Shown: positions 46,706 through 56,134 of the stretch, one piece after another
Numbering within the stretch: position 1 is the stretch's first letter
Layout of the letters: each line of letters begins with the position of its first letter
Assembly: GCA_947178215.1 (NCBI GenBank)
Contig: CAMWXJ010000008.1
Span: 1 to 64,000 of the forward strand
Source: an uncultured Porphyromonadaceae bacterium
Lineage (GTDB): Bacteria; Bacteroidota; Bacteroidia; Bacteroidales; Muribaculaceae
DNA: 64,000 nt
Reading direction: 5' to 3'
Made by a program: the position numbers and the translations under genes
Notes under the pieces: generated by a model
Database searches by the model: none
The model's input: the letters and a program-made list of their open reading frames with translations, nothing else
Told to the model about the DNA's origin: nothing

Positions 46706-48352
46706 ATGAAGAAAAGCGCTCTGCAGATAGCCCGCGCCTCATATCAGCCCAAACTCCCCGTGTCGCTCACGGGCGCAGTGATTGCTGTCGAAGGCGAACC
46801 CACGCAGTCGGTATCCGACCGCGACGAGATTAAAAAATTATTCCCCAACACCTACGGCCTCCCCGAGCTCGTATTTGAGCGCAACGCCAATCCCGAACCC
46901 GGCAAACCCGTCAACGTGGGTGTAATCCTTTCGGGCGGCCAGGCTCCCGGCGGCCACAACGTAATCTGCGGTCTCTTCGACGGCATCAAGAAGCAAAACC
47001 GCGACTCACGCCTCTTCGGCTTCCTCATGGGCCCCGGCGGTCTCGTTGACCACGAATATATCGAACTCACCGCCGACATCATTGACGAATACCGCAACAC
47101 CGGCGGCTTCGACATCATCGGCTCGGGCCGCACCAAGCTTGAGAAGAAAGAACAGTTTGACAAGGGCCTCGAAATCCTCAAAGAGCTCGGCATCACCGCT
47201 CTCGTTATCATCGGCGGCGACGACTCCAACACCAACGCCGCCGTACTCGCCGAGTACTACAAGGCAATCGGCGCCGGCGTACAGGTAATAGGCTGCCCCA
47301 AGACTATCGACGGCGACCTCAAAAACGACGTCATTGAGACATCGTTTGGCTTCGACACCGCCACCAAAGTTTACTCGGAGCTTATCGGCAACATCCAGCG
47401 CGACTGCTTCTCAGCCAAAAAATACTGGCACTTCATCAAACTCATGGGCCGCTCGGCCTCACACATCGCCCTCGAATGTGCCCTCCAGACCCAGCCCAAC
47501 GTATGCATCATCTCCGAAGAGGTAGAGGCTGAAAACATGACCCTCGCCGACGTGGTCGACTACATCGCCGACATCGTGGCCGAGCGTTCAAGCCGCGGCC
47601 TCAACTTCGGCACCGTACTCATACCCGAAGGCCTCATCGAGTTCATCCCCGCAATGAAGGCTCTCATCGCCGAGCTCAACGACCTCCTCGCCCGCACTCC
47701 CGAATTTGCCGGCCTCTCCGCCGAAGAGCAGCGCCGCTTTGTGATCAGCAATCTCTCGGAGGCCAACTCGCGCATCTTCTCCGGTCTTCCCGCAGGTGTG
47801 GCCCGTCAGCTCACCCTCGACCGCGACCCCCACGGCAACGTACAGGTGTCGCTCATCGAGACCGAAAAGCTCCTCTCGCAGATGGTGGCAACCCGCCTCG
47901 AAGAGAAGCGCGCCGAAGGCAGCTACTCCGGCAAGTTCTCGGCCCTCCACCACTTCTTCGGCTACGAAGGCCGTTGCGCCGCTCCCTCCAACTTCGACGC
48001 TGACTACTGCTACGCCCTTGGCTACAACGCATCATGCCTCATCGCCGCAGGCGTCACCGGCTACATGTCGAGCCTCCGCAACCTCACCCGTCCCTCCGTG
48101 CAGTGGCTCGCCGGCGGCATACCTATCACCATGATGTTCAATATGGAGCGCCGCCACGGCGAGATGAAGCCCGTGATACAAAAGGCTCTCGTGAAGCTCG
48201 ACGGCACACCCTTCCGCCGCTTCGCCGCCAAGCGCGACGACTGGGCCATCAACACCAACTATGTATTCCCCGGCCCGATTCAGTACTTCGGCCCGTCGGA
48301 AGTGTGCGACCAGCCCACCCTCACGCTCAAATACGAGCAGCTTGGCAAGTAA
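46706..48352 (+). CDS. pfp: Diphosphate-fructose-6-phosphate 1-phosphotransferase
   Basis: PPi-dependent phosphofructokinase of the long (548-residue) type. The GGDD motif (170-173, [11 protein letters not shown]) carries the second Asp that marks PPi rather than ATP use, and [10 protein letters not shown] is the conserved substrate segment. The N-terminal [14 protein letters not shown] loop binds diphosphate. The reaction is reversible between fructose 6-phosphate and fructose 1,6-bisphosphate. It has a strong promoter and terminator of its own. Confidence 0.96.
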   Translation: MKKSALQIARASYQPKLPVSLTGAVIAVEGEPTQSVSDRDEIKKLFPNTYGLPELVFERNANPEPGKPVNVGVILSGGQAPGGHNVICGLFDGIKKQNRDSRLFGFLMGPGGLVDHEYIELTADIIDEYRNTGGFDIIGSGRTKLEKKEQFDKGLEILKELGITALVIIGGDDSNTNAAVLAEYYKAIGAGVQVIGCPKTIDGDLKNDVIETSFGFDTATKVYSELIGNIQRDCFSAKKYWHFIKLMGRSASHIALECALQTQPNVCIISEEVEAENMTLADVVDYIADIVAERSSRGLNFGTVLIPEGLIEFIPAMKALIAELNDLLARTPEFAGLSAEEQRRFVISNLSEANSRIFSGLPAGVARQLTLDRDPHGNVQVSLIETEKLLSQMVATRLEEKRAEGSYSGKFSALHHFFGYEGRCAAPSNFDADYCYALGYNASCLIAAGVTGYMSSLRNLTRPSVQWLAGGIPITMMFNMERRHGEMKPVIQKALVKLDGTPFRRFAAKRDDWAINTNYVFPGPIQYFGPSEVCDQPTLTLKYEQLGK

Positions 48353-48406
48353 GCCGGTCAGCAACGACTTTACAATCCTTCCACAGCTTGCATAAATGAA
48401 GGACAG

Positions 48407-48442
48407 GAAGCCCCGGCGCAACGTCGCGCCGGGGCTTCTTTT
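48407..48442 (+). terminator. Terminator after pfp
   Basis: A perfect 13-bp stem, GAAGCCCCGGCGC (48407-48419) with GCGCCGGGGCTTC (48426-48438), a six-base loop and TTTT. The next gene starts 24 bp later, so the ABC pair must have a separate or read-through start. Confidence 0.88.
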
Positions 48443-48466
48443 ACCTTGTCTTGATAATCCGAACCT

Positions 48467-49129
48467 ATGATTGAGACCATAACGCTCAGCGACCTGCTGC
48501 CCAAGGTGTTCGACGGCATGCAGCACGAGCCGGCCATTGCCCGCTCCGAGGTGTGGCTGCAACAGTCGCTCACGTTCAGCCGCGGATGCCGTATAAGCAT
48601 CGAAGCCGAGAGCGGCGGCGGAAAGTCGAGCCTCCTCGCTTTTATCTACGGCAACCGCACCGACTATCTCGGCACAATCCGTTTTGACGGACGCGACACA
48701 AGCAGCCTCGATATCGACACACGCTGCGGCCTGCGCCGACGCTCACTCGCGCTACTCCCCCAGGAGATGAGACTCTTCGGCGAGCTCACCGTCATGGAAA
48801 ACATCTTGCTCAAAAACAGGCTCACAGACTGCAAGAGCGAGCGGGAAATCACCACCATGCTCGAACGCCTCGGCATAGCTGACAAGGCCGACACGCGCGC
48901 CGACCGGCTCTCTATCGGACAACAGCAGCGCGTGGCCGCCGTCCGCGCCGTGTGCCAGCCATTTGACTTCCTGCTGCTTGACGAGCCGGTGAGTCACCTC
49001 GACGAATGTCGCAACCGCGAAGTGGCCTCTCTGTTTGATGAGGAAGCACGTTCGCAGGGTGCCGGAATCATCACAACCTCGGTAGGCCACGCCCTACTGC
49101 TCGACAATCTCACCGTTATCCGACTATGA
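48467..49129 (+). CDS. ABC transporter ATP-binding protein
   Basis: A 220-residue nucleotide-binding subunit. Walker A is AESGGGKSS (47-55), the Q-loop is ALLPQEMRLFGELT, the signature is LSIGQQQR (about 144-151) and Walker B is FLLLDEP with the H-loop region following SVGHALLL. Fold and size are those of LolD/MacB/FtsE-type ATPases. It overlaps its permease partner by 4 bp. Substrate unknown; lipoprotein or peptide extraction is typical for the class. Confidence 0.9.
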   Translation: MIETITLSDLLPKVFDGMQHEPAIARSEVWLQQSLTFSRGCRISIEAESGGGKSSLLAFIYGNRTDYLGTIRFDGRDTSSLDIDTRCGLRRRSLALLPQEMRLFGELTVMENILLKNRLTDCKSEREITTMLERLGIADKADTRADRLSIGQQQRVAAVRAVCQPFDFLLLDEPVSHLDECRNREVASLFDEEARSQGAGIITTSVGHALLLDNLTVIRL

Positions 49130-50358
49130 CCTCACACACCTCAACCTCTGCCGGCGCCCCGGTGCGCCACCTGTTGCGCCGCAACATCTCCCCCGCGCAA
49201 CTCATCGGCTATGCCGTGGCCAATATTGTGGGCCTTTCCATTATACTCACGGCCCTGATGTTTTATGCCGATGCCACCATCACTCCCGGTGGCTCAGCGG
49301 GCACCGACCCGTATCTCTCGTCGTCGTTTGAAGTCATAAGCAAGCGCGTGGAGGGAATCGGCCTTACCGGCGCCGCAATGTTCACCCCTGCCGAGATAGC
49401 CGACATCAAGGCACAGCCGTGGGCGAAACGCGTGGGCGAGTTCACCCCCTCGCAATTCACCGTCAACGCCTCGGTAAGCCTCGGTGGACGCGGCCTGTCG
49501 AGCTATCTATTCATGGAGTCAATACCCGACGACTTTTTCGACATCCACCCGCGTGACTGGGATTTTGACCCGACACACCCGTTTATCCCCGTGGTGCTCA
49601 GCAAAGATTATCTCGCGCTCTACAACTTCGGCTTCGCCACTCCGCAGGGGCTGCCGCAACTCAGCGAGGGGGTCATATCGTCGGTACCGGTCACGTTTAC
49701 GATAACCGGTGTCGACGGCCGGCCCGTGACTATACCCGGCGGCATAGTGGGTTTTTCGTCGCGCCTCAACACCATAGCAGTGCCGCAAAGTTTCATGGAC
49801 TGGGCCAACAGCCGCTTCTCGCCCGGAGCGCCCGCCGTTCAGCCCGGACGTCTGATTGTAGAATGCGACCCCCTGCTATCGGCCGACATGGACCGCTACC
49901 TGATTGACCACGACCTCGACACTTCGGCCGACCGCGCCGACGAGGGGACGGGCCGCATAGCACGCTTCACTGCAATAGCTTCGGGCGTGGTGAGCATAAT
50001 CGGTATCGTAATAAGCGCAATGGCGGTGGGAATACTATTTTTGAGCATCTGGCTCATACTCCAAAAGAGCCGCAGCCGTCTTTACCGTCTTATGCTGCTT
50101 GGCTACTCTCCGCGCGACGTAGGGCAACAGCTTGAACGCCTGGTGGCTCTAATCAATCTGGGTGTCACCGTGACGGCAGTTGCGGCAATGTTTGCCGCTC
50201 GCTCGTTCTGGCGCCCCGCCCTGGCCGATCTCGACCTCGGAGGCGCCTCCGCACTCCAGGAAATAGCGGTAGCCGCTGCGTTTTTCCTTGTCGTCACCGG
50301 TGCCAATATAGCTACAATCCGCCGCCACCTCCACCGCCTCTGGCTCCACGGCGCCTGA
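49126..50358 (+). CDS. FtsX-like ABC permease
   Basis: A 410-residue permease with one N-terminal helix (about 26-47), a large extracytoplasmic domain (about 50-280) and three C-terminal helices (about 285-310, 335-357, 375-396), the MacB/FtsX four-helix topology. It follows the ATPase with an ATGA overlap. It has a single permease gene, so a homodimer with two ATPases is expected. I cannot tell from sequence whether it handles lipoproteins, drugs or peptidoglycan control. Confidence 0.85.
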   Translation: MTSHTSTSAGAPVRHLLRRNISPAQLIGYAVANIVGLSIILTALMFYADATITPGGSAGTDPYLSSSFEVISKRVEGIGLTGAAMFTPAEIADIKAQPWAKRVGEFTPSQFTVNASVSLGGRGLSSYLFMESIPDDFFDIHPRDWDFDPTHPFIPVVLSKDYLALYNFGFATPQGLPQLSEGVISSVPVTFTITGVDGRPVTIPGGIVGFSSRLNTIAVPQSFMDWANSRFSPGAPAVQPGRLIVECDPLLSADMDRYLIDHDLDTSADRADEGTGRIARFTAIASGVVSIIGIVISAMAVGILFLSIWLILQKSRSRLYRLMLLGYSPRDVGQQLERLVALINLGVTVTAVAAMFAARSFWRPALADLDLGGASALQEIAVAAAFFLVVTGANIATIRRHLHRLWLHGA

Positions 50359-50378
50359 GCGCAGGTGACGCCCGACGG

Positions 50379-51029
50379 TCAGAGCTGGCCCTGCTCCACC
50401 GCAACGGCTATGCGCTCGATGATGGAATCCTCGCGATTTGTGTCGGGCTTGTAGTCGGAGCGGAGGTTGACGCCGAAGAAGCGGCCGAAAGTCTGCCAGA
50501 ATCCGGCTCTGAACGAACCGAGAAACGCCTTTATAATGTTGTAGCTGCTCTGGTCGGTCTCGCGCTTGATGAGCTTGATGAGCAGCTTTGCCTGTCGCTT
50601 GCTGAAACGCTTCAACACCGGCTTGTACTGCTCGAATATGGCGCCCTCCATCTGTTTGAGGTAGTCTTCGCGCTCTTTCTGGGTGGGAAAAGTCTCTATG
50701 TACTCGTAGGTCTCGAGTATGGTCTCGCAAATCAGCTTGGCGTAGGGAAGAGTCAGCTTGACGTCGCGCACTGTGCGCCAGTAGTTCTCCTCCTCCTTCT
50801 TGTTCTTGAATTTAAGTGGCGGAAAAACGGTGACTTCGTTGAGCACTATCACCATAGCGTTCTTGTCCTCACCCATGTCGGCGTGATAGTAGCCTCTGGC
50901 AAACTGCATGCGGCCGTCGCCAAGGTCAGGCAACACCGGTGTCTGCGCCGCGGCTTTGCCGGGCGCGACAAACGATAGTATGCCGGCAGCAACGACTGCA
51001 CGGGTCAACAGGCTGGGAGAGAGAAGCAT
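50379..51029 (-). CDS. DUF4294-domain secreted protein
   Basis: A 216-residue protein with a signal peptide (1-28, AAAQ region) and a DUF4294 domain (about 50-200). Typical segments are LNEVTVFPPLKFKNKKE, YWRTVRDVKLTLPYAKL and IKLIKRETDQSSYNIIKAFLGS (in parts). Function is unknown; the helical basic C-terminus and FWQTFGRFFGVNLRS ending are conserved features. It follows nadB by 55 bp on the minus strand and likely shares its transcript. Confidence 0.85.
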   Translation of the reverse strand: MLLSPSLLTRAVVAAGILSFVAPGKAAAQTPVLPDLGDGRMQFARGYYHADMGEDKNAMVIVLNEVTVFPPLKFKNKKEEENYWRTVRDVKLTLPYAKLICETILETYEYIETFPTQKEREDYLKQMEGAIFEQYKPVLKRFSKRQAKLLIKLIKRETDQSSYNIIKAFLGSFRAGFWQTFGRFFGVNLRSDYKPDTNREDSIIERIAVAVEQGQL

Positions 51030-51084
51030 CGTAACGACGTTGTCAATTATATTTATAGTGTAACGGGATTCTTTATCGGATGAG

Positions 51085-52650
51085 TCAATTACGCGGGTAA
51101 TCGAGCGAGAAGTGCAGACCGCGGCTTTCGTGGCGCTCCTTAGCCTGACGCATTATGAGATAGCCTACGTTGATGATGTTGCGCAACTCGCATATCTGGC
51201 GCGAAGCTTTCGAGCACTTGAACAGCTGCTCGGTCTCTTCGTAGAGAATATCGAGACGATTCCATGCGCGGTCAAGGCGAAGATTCGATCTCACTATACC
51301 AACATAGGTGCTCATAATCTGGTTCACCTCCTTGGTGCTTTGGGTGATAAGCACCATTTCCTCAGGGTGCGACGTGCCTTTGTCGTCCCACTCCGGGACA
51401 TCGGTGCGGTAGTCGATGTGACGTATAGCCTCGGCGGCATGGCGCGATGCGGAGTCGGCATAGACCACTGCCTCGATGAGTGAATTTGAGGCGAGGCGGT
51501 TGCCGCCGTGGAGGCCGGTGCAGGAACATTCGCCCACGGCGTAAAGGTGGCGTATGGAGCTCTCGCCGTTGGTGTCGACCGCTATGCCGCCGCAAAGATA
51601 GTGGGCGGCGGGAGCGACGGGGATATAGTCTTTCGTGATGTCGATGCCGAGACTGAGACACTTGGCATAGATGTTGGGGAAGTGGCGGCGGGTATCGTCG
51701 GCGTCCTTGTGCGTGACATCGAGATACACGTGGTCGCTGCCGCTCTGCTTCATCTCGGTGTCTATGGCGCGGGCCACGATGTCGCGCGGGGCGAGGCTCA
51801 GACGCGGGTCATACTTCTGCATGAACTCCTCGCCGTTGATGTTGCGGAGCACGGCGCCATAGCCACGCATTGCCTCGGTGATGAGAAACGATGGACGGTC
51901 GCCCGGATGATATAGCGCCGTGGGGTGGAACTGAATGAACTCCATGTCGCGCACGGTGCCTTTGGCGCGATACACCATTGCGATGCCGTCGCCGGTAGCC
52001 ACAAGAGGATTGGTGGTGGTGGTGTAGACAGCTCCCACGCCTCCGGTAGCCATGATTGTGGCGCGGGCGAGGAAGGTGTCGACGCGGCCCGCCACACAGT
52101 CGAGGATATACGCGCCGTAACAGGTGATGTCGGGGGTGCGGCGCGTCACTATCTTGCCGAGATGATGCTGAGTTATTATCTCTATTGCGAAATGATTCTC
52201 GAACACGGTGATTGCGGGGCATTTGCGCACCTGCTCGATAAGGCTCTCCTGGATCTCGAAGCCGGTGTTGTCGGCGTGGTGGAGGATTCGGAACTCCGAG
52301 TGGCCACCCTCGCGGTGGAGGTCAAAGGTGCCGTCGTCGCGGCGGTCGAAATCGACGCCCCAGTCGACGAGCTGACGTATCTGGCCCGGCGCGCCCTCCA
52401 CCACCTTGCGCACAGCGTCGGGTGACGAAAGCTGGTCGCCGGCTATCATCGTGTCGCGGATATGCTTGTCGAAGCAGTCTACTTCAAGATTAGTCACAGA
52501 GGCCACGCCGCCCTGGGCGAGCGCGGTATTTGCCTCCGGCATAACGGTTTTACAGATAAGCGCCACGCGCCCTGTCGCAGCAGCTTTAAGGGCGAAGCTC
52601 ATGCCGGCTATGCCTGAGCCTATCACGAGATAATCGAATTGATGTGTCAT
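51085..52650 (-). CDS. nadB: L-aspartate oxidase
   Basis: FAD enzyme that oxidises aspartate to iminoaspartate, the first step of de novo NAD synthesis. The 521 residues begin with the FAD motif GSGIAG (11-16), contain QGGVASV and HREGGHSEFRILHH, the substrate region QFHPTALYHPGDRP and the AAHYLCGGIAVD signature, and end in the helical C-terminal domain. nadA and nadC are not in the window. The upstream region carries a hairpin-rich transcript candidate on the same strand. Confidence 0.95.
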   Translation of the reverse strand: MTHQFDYLVIGSGIAGMSFALKAAATGRVALICKTVMPEANTALAQGGVASVTNLEVDCFDKHIRDTMIAGDQLSSPDAVRKVVEGAPGQIRQLVDWGVDFDRRDDGTFDLHREGGHSEFRILHHADNTGFEIQESLIEQVRKCPAITVFENHFAIEIITQHHLGKIVTRRTPDITCYGAYILDCVAGRVDTFLARATIMATGGVGAVYTTTTNPLVATGDGIAMVYRAKGTVRDMEFIQFHPTALYHPGDRPSFLITEAMRGYGAVLRNINGEEFMQKYDPRLSLAPRDIVARAIDTEMKQSGSDHVYLDVTHKDADDTRRHFPNIYAKCLSLGIDITKDYIPVAPAAHYLCGGIAVDTNGESSIRHLYAVGECSCTGLHGGNRLASNSLIEAVVYADSASRHAAEAIRHIDYRTDVPEWDDKGTSHPEEMVLITQSTKEVNQIMSTYVGIVRSNLRLDRAWNRLDILYEETEQLFKCSKASRQICELRNIINVGYLIMRQAKERHESRGLHFSLDYPRN

Positions 52651-52678
52651 CTCTCGGGTGAGATTGGTTTAACGCCCG

Positions 52679-52686
52679 CAAAATTA
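52679..52686 (-). promoter_or_regulatory. Possible -7 box for nadB
   Basis: On the minus strand TAATTTTG matches TAnnTTTG 28 bp upstream of nadB. No TTTG is found at the right distance, so nadB may instead be read from the stronger promoter at 52846-52877 through the hairpin at 52724-52751. Confidence 0.4.
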
Positions 52687-52715
52687 ATCAAAAAAAACGG
52701 TATCGCCACCTATCA

Positions 52716-52839
52716 GAATTAAGAAAGGCCCAGTCTCACGACTCGGCCTTTGGGTTTTTAACTTTTGTAGTTAAAGTGTATACAGGGATGTTTCTTTTGT
52801 TCCAAATAATATCTCTTTGGCTCTTCTTCTTATTTTCTT
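52716..52839 (-). ncRNA. Candidate small RNA or attenuating leader upstream of nadB
   Basis: A predicted transcript of about 120 nt on the minus strand, bounded by a good promoter (52846-52877) and a terminator-like hairpin. It has three local hairpins: CCAAA/TTTGG (52802-52806 with 52816-52820), TTTAACT/AGTTAAA around 52758-52775, and AAAGGCC/GGCCTTT (52745-52751 with 52724-52730) with inner AGTC/GACT. The sequence is AT-rich in a G+C-rich genome. A 15-codon TTG-started frame (52758-52805) ends just before the last hairpin, so a leader-peptide attenuator for nadB is an alternative. The rest of 52651-52970 holds no protein gene. Confidence 0.5.
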
Positions 52840-52845
52840 TCGATG

Positions 52846-52877
52846 CAAAGGTAAGCGCAAAAAATGCCAAATCCAAA
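52846..52877 (-). promoter_or_regulatory. Promoter of the nadB-upstream transcript
   Basis: On the minus strand TTTG (52874-52877) and TACCTTTG (52846-52853) are spaced by exactly 20 nt, with no protein gene starting within 190 bp downstream. Confidence 0.7.
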
Positions 52878-52970
52878 TTTTTTCGCTTAAAAATGCAACA
52901 AAGGAACAAATTTGGCACGATTTTTGTTTAGCCGTTATCGATTGGAATGTGTAATCACCAGTTTTACGAT

Positions 52971-53537
52971 ATGGAAAAAATACAACCCGGCAAATATGTA
53001 GAGCTCGGCTACGACCTCTACCGTGTTAACCCCGACGGGAGCGAGACTCTCGTCCACCAGACCGACAAGAGCGATCCCGAGCGCATCATATTCGGCGTGA
53101 CCCGCGGCATGATACGCCCCCTTGAAGAGGCTATCGAGGGTCTTGAACCGGGCGGCAAGTTTGATGTTGCCGTCAAGGCCGCCGACGCTTTCGGCATGCC
53201 CGACCCCGAGGCGAGAGTCACTCTGCCGCGCGATGTGTTTGAAATCGACGGAAAGTTTGACAGCGAACGCGTGAAGCCCGGCTCCGTGCTCCCGATGATG
53301 ACAGCCGACGGTCACCGCATTTCGGGTGTAGTGACCGAAGTCAACGACCAGAACGTGATAATGGACTTCAACCATCCCCTCGCCGGCGACGACGTGCGCT
53401 TCAAAGGCGAAATACTCGTGGTGCGCGACGCCACTCCCGAGGAGCTCACCCCGGCCAACGGCTGCCACTGCCACGGCGGCGAGTGCGGCGACGACTGCGG
53501 CTCACACGAGGGCGGCTGCTGCGGTAGCTGCAACTGA
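52971..53537 (+). CDS. slyD: SlyD-type FKBP peptidyl-prolyl isomerase
   Basis: A 188-residue cytoplasmic prolyl isomerase and metallochaperone. The FKBP part (about 1-65 and 125-155) is split by the IF chaperone domain (about 70-120, VTLPRDVFEIDGKFD), as in SlyD. The C-terminal tail (about 164-188) is rich in Cys and His (CHCHGGECGDDC, GGCCGSC), a metal-binding feature linked to nickel handling in E. coli. The ATG at 52971 is preferred; an ATG at 52947 would add eight residues. A terminator follows. Confidence 0.9.
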   Translation: MEKIQPGKYVELGYDLYRVNPDGSETLVHQTDKSDPERIIFGVTRGMIRPLEEAIEGLEPGGKFDVAVKAADAFGMPDPEARVTLPRDVFEIDGKFDSERVKPGSVLPMMTADGHRISGVVTEVNDQNVIMDFNHPLAGDDVRFKGEILVVRDATPEELTPANGCHCHGGECGDDCGSHEGGCCGSCN

Positions 53538-53614
53538 CAACTACGCGCCGCGGCAACAGCTACCGCCCGCGACTATTTCGTTGTCAATTCCGTTTTTTTG
53601 ACCCTATTTTCAGC

Positions 53615-53660
53615 AACAACCCGCATAAATCGCGCGATTTATGCGGGTTGTTCGATTTTT
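53615..53660 (+). terminator. Terminator after slyD
   Basis: A perfect 19-bp palindrome: arms 53615-53633 and 53634-53652 meet with essentially no spacer (CGCG centre), followed by TTCGATTTTT. Confidence 0.85.
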
Positions 53661-53665
53661 ATTTG

Positions 53666-53673
53666 TAACTTTG
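53666..53673 (+). promoter_or_regulatory. -7 promoter box for pnp
   Basis: TAACTTTG matches TAnnTTTG. The nearest TTG (53648-53650) lies inside the 3' arm of the slyD terminator at a short 15-nt spacing, so promoter and terminator are packed together. Confidence 0.5.
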
Positions 53674-53781
53674 CCCACATTTTGGCTACTGCGCCCGCGC
53701 GGAGCCTAAATTACGAGCCAAGCATTACAATCAAGCAACAAGCAATATACAAAGCAACCCAAGCTGCAACCAACCCCATTT

Positions 53782-56043
53782 ATGCTCAAGACATTTAAGA
53801 AATCCATCTTCCTGCCCGACGGCCGTGAGATCACTCTCGAGACCGGCAAACTTGCCAAGCAGGCCGATGGTGCAGTAGAACTACGCATGGGCAACACGAT
53901 GATGCTCGCCACCGTAGTCACGGCAAAAGAAGCCGGCGAGGGCGTCGACTTCATGCCCCTCCAAGTGGAGTATAAGGAGAAATACTCCTCATTCGGACGT
54001 TTCCCCGGAGGATTCCTCAAACGCGAAGGTCGCGCATCCGACTATGAAATCCTCACCTCGCGACTGGTAGACCGCGTGCTCCGCCCCCTCTTCCCCTCCA
54101 ACTATCACGCCGACACTTTTGTCAACATCACCCTTTACTCGACCGACGGCAACGACATCCCCGACGCTCTCGCCGGCCTCGCCGCATCGGCGGCGCTTGC
54201 AGTGAGCGACATACCTTTCGAGGGTCCTATCTCGGAAGTGCGTGTGGCACGTGTAGACGGCGAGTTTGTTATCGACCCCACATTCGAGCAGCTTGAGCGT
54301 GCCGACATGGAGCTCATGGTCGGCGCCACCTACGAAAACATCATGATGGTGGAAGGCGAGATGAACGAGGTGAGCGAAGCCGACCTGCTGGCCGCTCTTC
54401 GCGCCGCCCACGACGCCATCAAGGTTCAGTGCCAGGCCCAGAAGGAGCTTGCCGAAGAGGTTGGCTCAACTGTGAAGCGCGAATATTGCCACGAAGTAAA
54501 CGACGAGGCACTCCGTGAGGACGTGCGCGCCAAGTGCTATGACCGCGCATACGCAATAGCCAAGACCGGCAGCGCCGACAAGCACTGGCGTGCCGACTCT
54601 TTCGCCGCCATCTGCGACGACTATATCCAATCGCTCCCCGAAGAGGAGCGCGACGAGAAGACTCCTCTCGTGAAGCGTTACTACCACGACGTGGAGAAAG
54701 AGGCCATGCGCCGCTGCGTCCTCGACGAGGGCATCCGTCTCGACGGCCGCAAGACCAGCGATATTCGCCCCATCTGGGCCGAAGTCGACTATATCCCCGG
54801 CCCTCACGGCTCGGCCGTGTTCACCCGCGGCGAGACCCAGGCGCTCGCAACTGTAACCCTCGGCACCAAGCTCGACGAGAAGATTGTCGACGACGTGCTC
54901 AACCAGGGCCGCGAACGTTTCCTCCTCCACTACAACTTCCCCCCGTTCTCGACCGGCGAAGCCAAGGCACAGCGCGGCGTAGGCCGTCGTGAGATAGGTC
55001 ACGGCAACCTCGCCCACCGCGCCCTCAAACGCATGTTCCCCGACGACTTCCCCTACGTGTGCCGCATCGTGAGCGACATCCTCGAAAGCAACGGCTCCTC
55101 GTCGATGGCTACCGTATGCGCCGGCACCCTCTCGCTCCTCGACGCGGGCGTGAAGATGAAGAAGCCCGTCGCCGGCATCGCCATGGGTCTTATCACCGAC
55201 ACCGGCGTCAACCCCAAATATGCTGTGCTTTCCGACATCCTCGGCGATGAGGACCACCTCGGAGACATGGACTTCAAGGTTACAGGCACACGCGACGGCA
55301 TCACCGCCACACAGATGGACATCAAGGTCGACGGACTAAGCTACGAGGTGCTTGAAAAGGCCCTCAACCAGGCCCGCGACGGCCGTATGCATATCCTCGA
55401 CATCATCGAGCAGACAATCCCCGCTCCCCGCGAGGACTACAAGGCCAACGTTCCCCGCATCGTCACCATGACCATACCCAAGGAGCTTATCGGCGCCGTA
55501 ATCGGCCCGGGCGGCAAGGTTATTCAGGGTATCCAGGAGGCATCGGGCGCCACAGTGTCGATCGACGAAATCGACGACCACGGCTACATCGAGGTCGCCG
55601 CTCCCGGCAAGGAAGCCATCGACCGCGCCCTCGACCTCATCAACGCCATCGTGGAACTTCCCGAAGAGGGCAAGACCTACACCGGCAAGGTGCGCTCGAT
55701 ACTTGAATTCGGCGCTTTCGTAGAATTCATGCCCAACCGCGACGGCCTGCTCCACATCTCGGAGATTTCATGGGACCGCCTGCCCGACATGGAGGCCAGC
55801 GGCCTCAAAGAGGGCGACGAAGTCACCGTCAAGCTCATCGAAATCGACAAGAAGTCGGGCAAGTACCGCCTGTCGATGCGCGCACTCCTCCCCAAGCCCG
55901 AGGGCTATCAGGAGCCTGAGCGTCGTCCGCGCGGCGAACGCCCCGAGCGCAAGGATGGCGACCGCGCACCCCGACGCGAGCGCCGCGACGGCGACCGTGG
56001 CGACCGTGGTCCCCGCCGCGAACGTGCTCCCCGCCACGAGTAA
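53782..56043 (+). CDS. pnp: Polyribonucleotide nucleotidyltransferase (PNPase)
   Basis: Phosphorolytic 3'-5' exoribonuclease of 753 residues. Two RNase PH domains (about 10-230 and 320-540) frame a helical domain; the second contains [15 protein letters not shown] and [14 protein letters not shown] motifs. A KH domain (about 565-625, [11 protein letters not shown]) and an S1 domain (about 630-705, [17 protein letters not shown]) follow. The last ~40 residues form an Arg/Asp-rich tail ([19 protein letters not shown]) beyond the S1 domain, probably disordered and RNA-binding. It has its own promoter box. Confidence 0.97.
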   Translation: MLKTFKKSIFLPDGREITLETGKLAKQADGAVELRMGNTMMLATVVTAKEAGEGVDFMPLQVEYKEKYSSFGRFPGGFLKREGRASDYEILTSRLVDRVLRPLFPSNYHADTFVNITLYSTDGNDIPDALAGLAASAALAVSDIPFEGPISEVRVARVDGEFVIDPTFEQLERADMELMVGATYENIMMVEGEMNEVSEADLLAALRAAHDAIKVQCQAQKELAEEVGSTVKREYCHEVNDEALREDVRAKCYDRAYAIAKTGSADKHWRADSFAAICDDYIQSLPEEERDEKTPLVKRYYHDVEKEAMRRCVLDEGIRLDGRKTSDIRPIWAEVDYIPGPHGSAVFTRGETQALATVTLGTKLDEKIVDDVLNQGRERFLLHYNFPPFSTGEAKAQRGVGRREIGHGNLAHRALKRMFPDDFPYVCRIVSDILESNGSSSMATVCAGTLSLLDAGVKMKKPVAGIAMGLITDTGVNPKYAVLSDILGDEDHLGDMDFKVTGTRDGITATQMDIKVDGLSYEVLEKALNQARDGRMHILDIIEQTIPAPREDYKANVPRIVTMTIPKELIGAVIGPGGKVIQGIQEASGATVSIDEIDDHGYIEVAAPGKEAIDRALDLINAIVELPEEGKTYTGKVRSILEFGAFVEFMPNRDGLLHISEISWDRLPDMEASGLKEGDEVTVKLIEIDKKSGKYRLSMRALLPKPEGYQEPERRPRGERPERKDGDRAPRRERRDGDRGDRGPRRERAPRHE

Positions 56044-56066
56044 TCACCGATTACGCCATAAAAAAT

Positions 56067-56103
56067 ACAGCAGCCCGCTCTCACGCCGAGAGCGGGCTGC
56101 TGT
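56067..56103. terminator. Bidirectional terminator between pnp and sbcC
   Basis: A perfect stem of 15-16 bp (56067-56082 with 56088-56103) and five-base loop between convergent genes. The T-rich flank is best on the minus strand (after sbcC); the plus-strand flank is CGTATT. Confidence 0.8.
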
Positions 56104-56134
56104 CGTATTGTTCAGCCTGACGCCGCTGCGGCAA

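Noticed and set aside
52736..52918. 60-codon minus-strand frame upstream of nadB
   Set aside because: Its ATG lies upstream of the predicted transcription start and its sequence overlaps the promoter and hairpins; better explained as an RNA or leader region.
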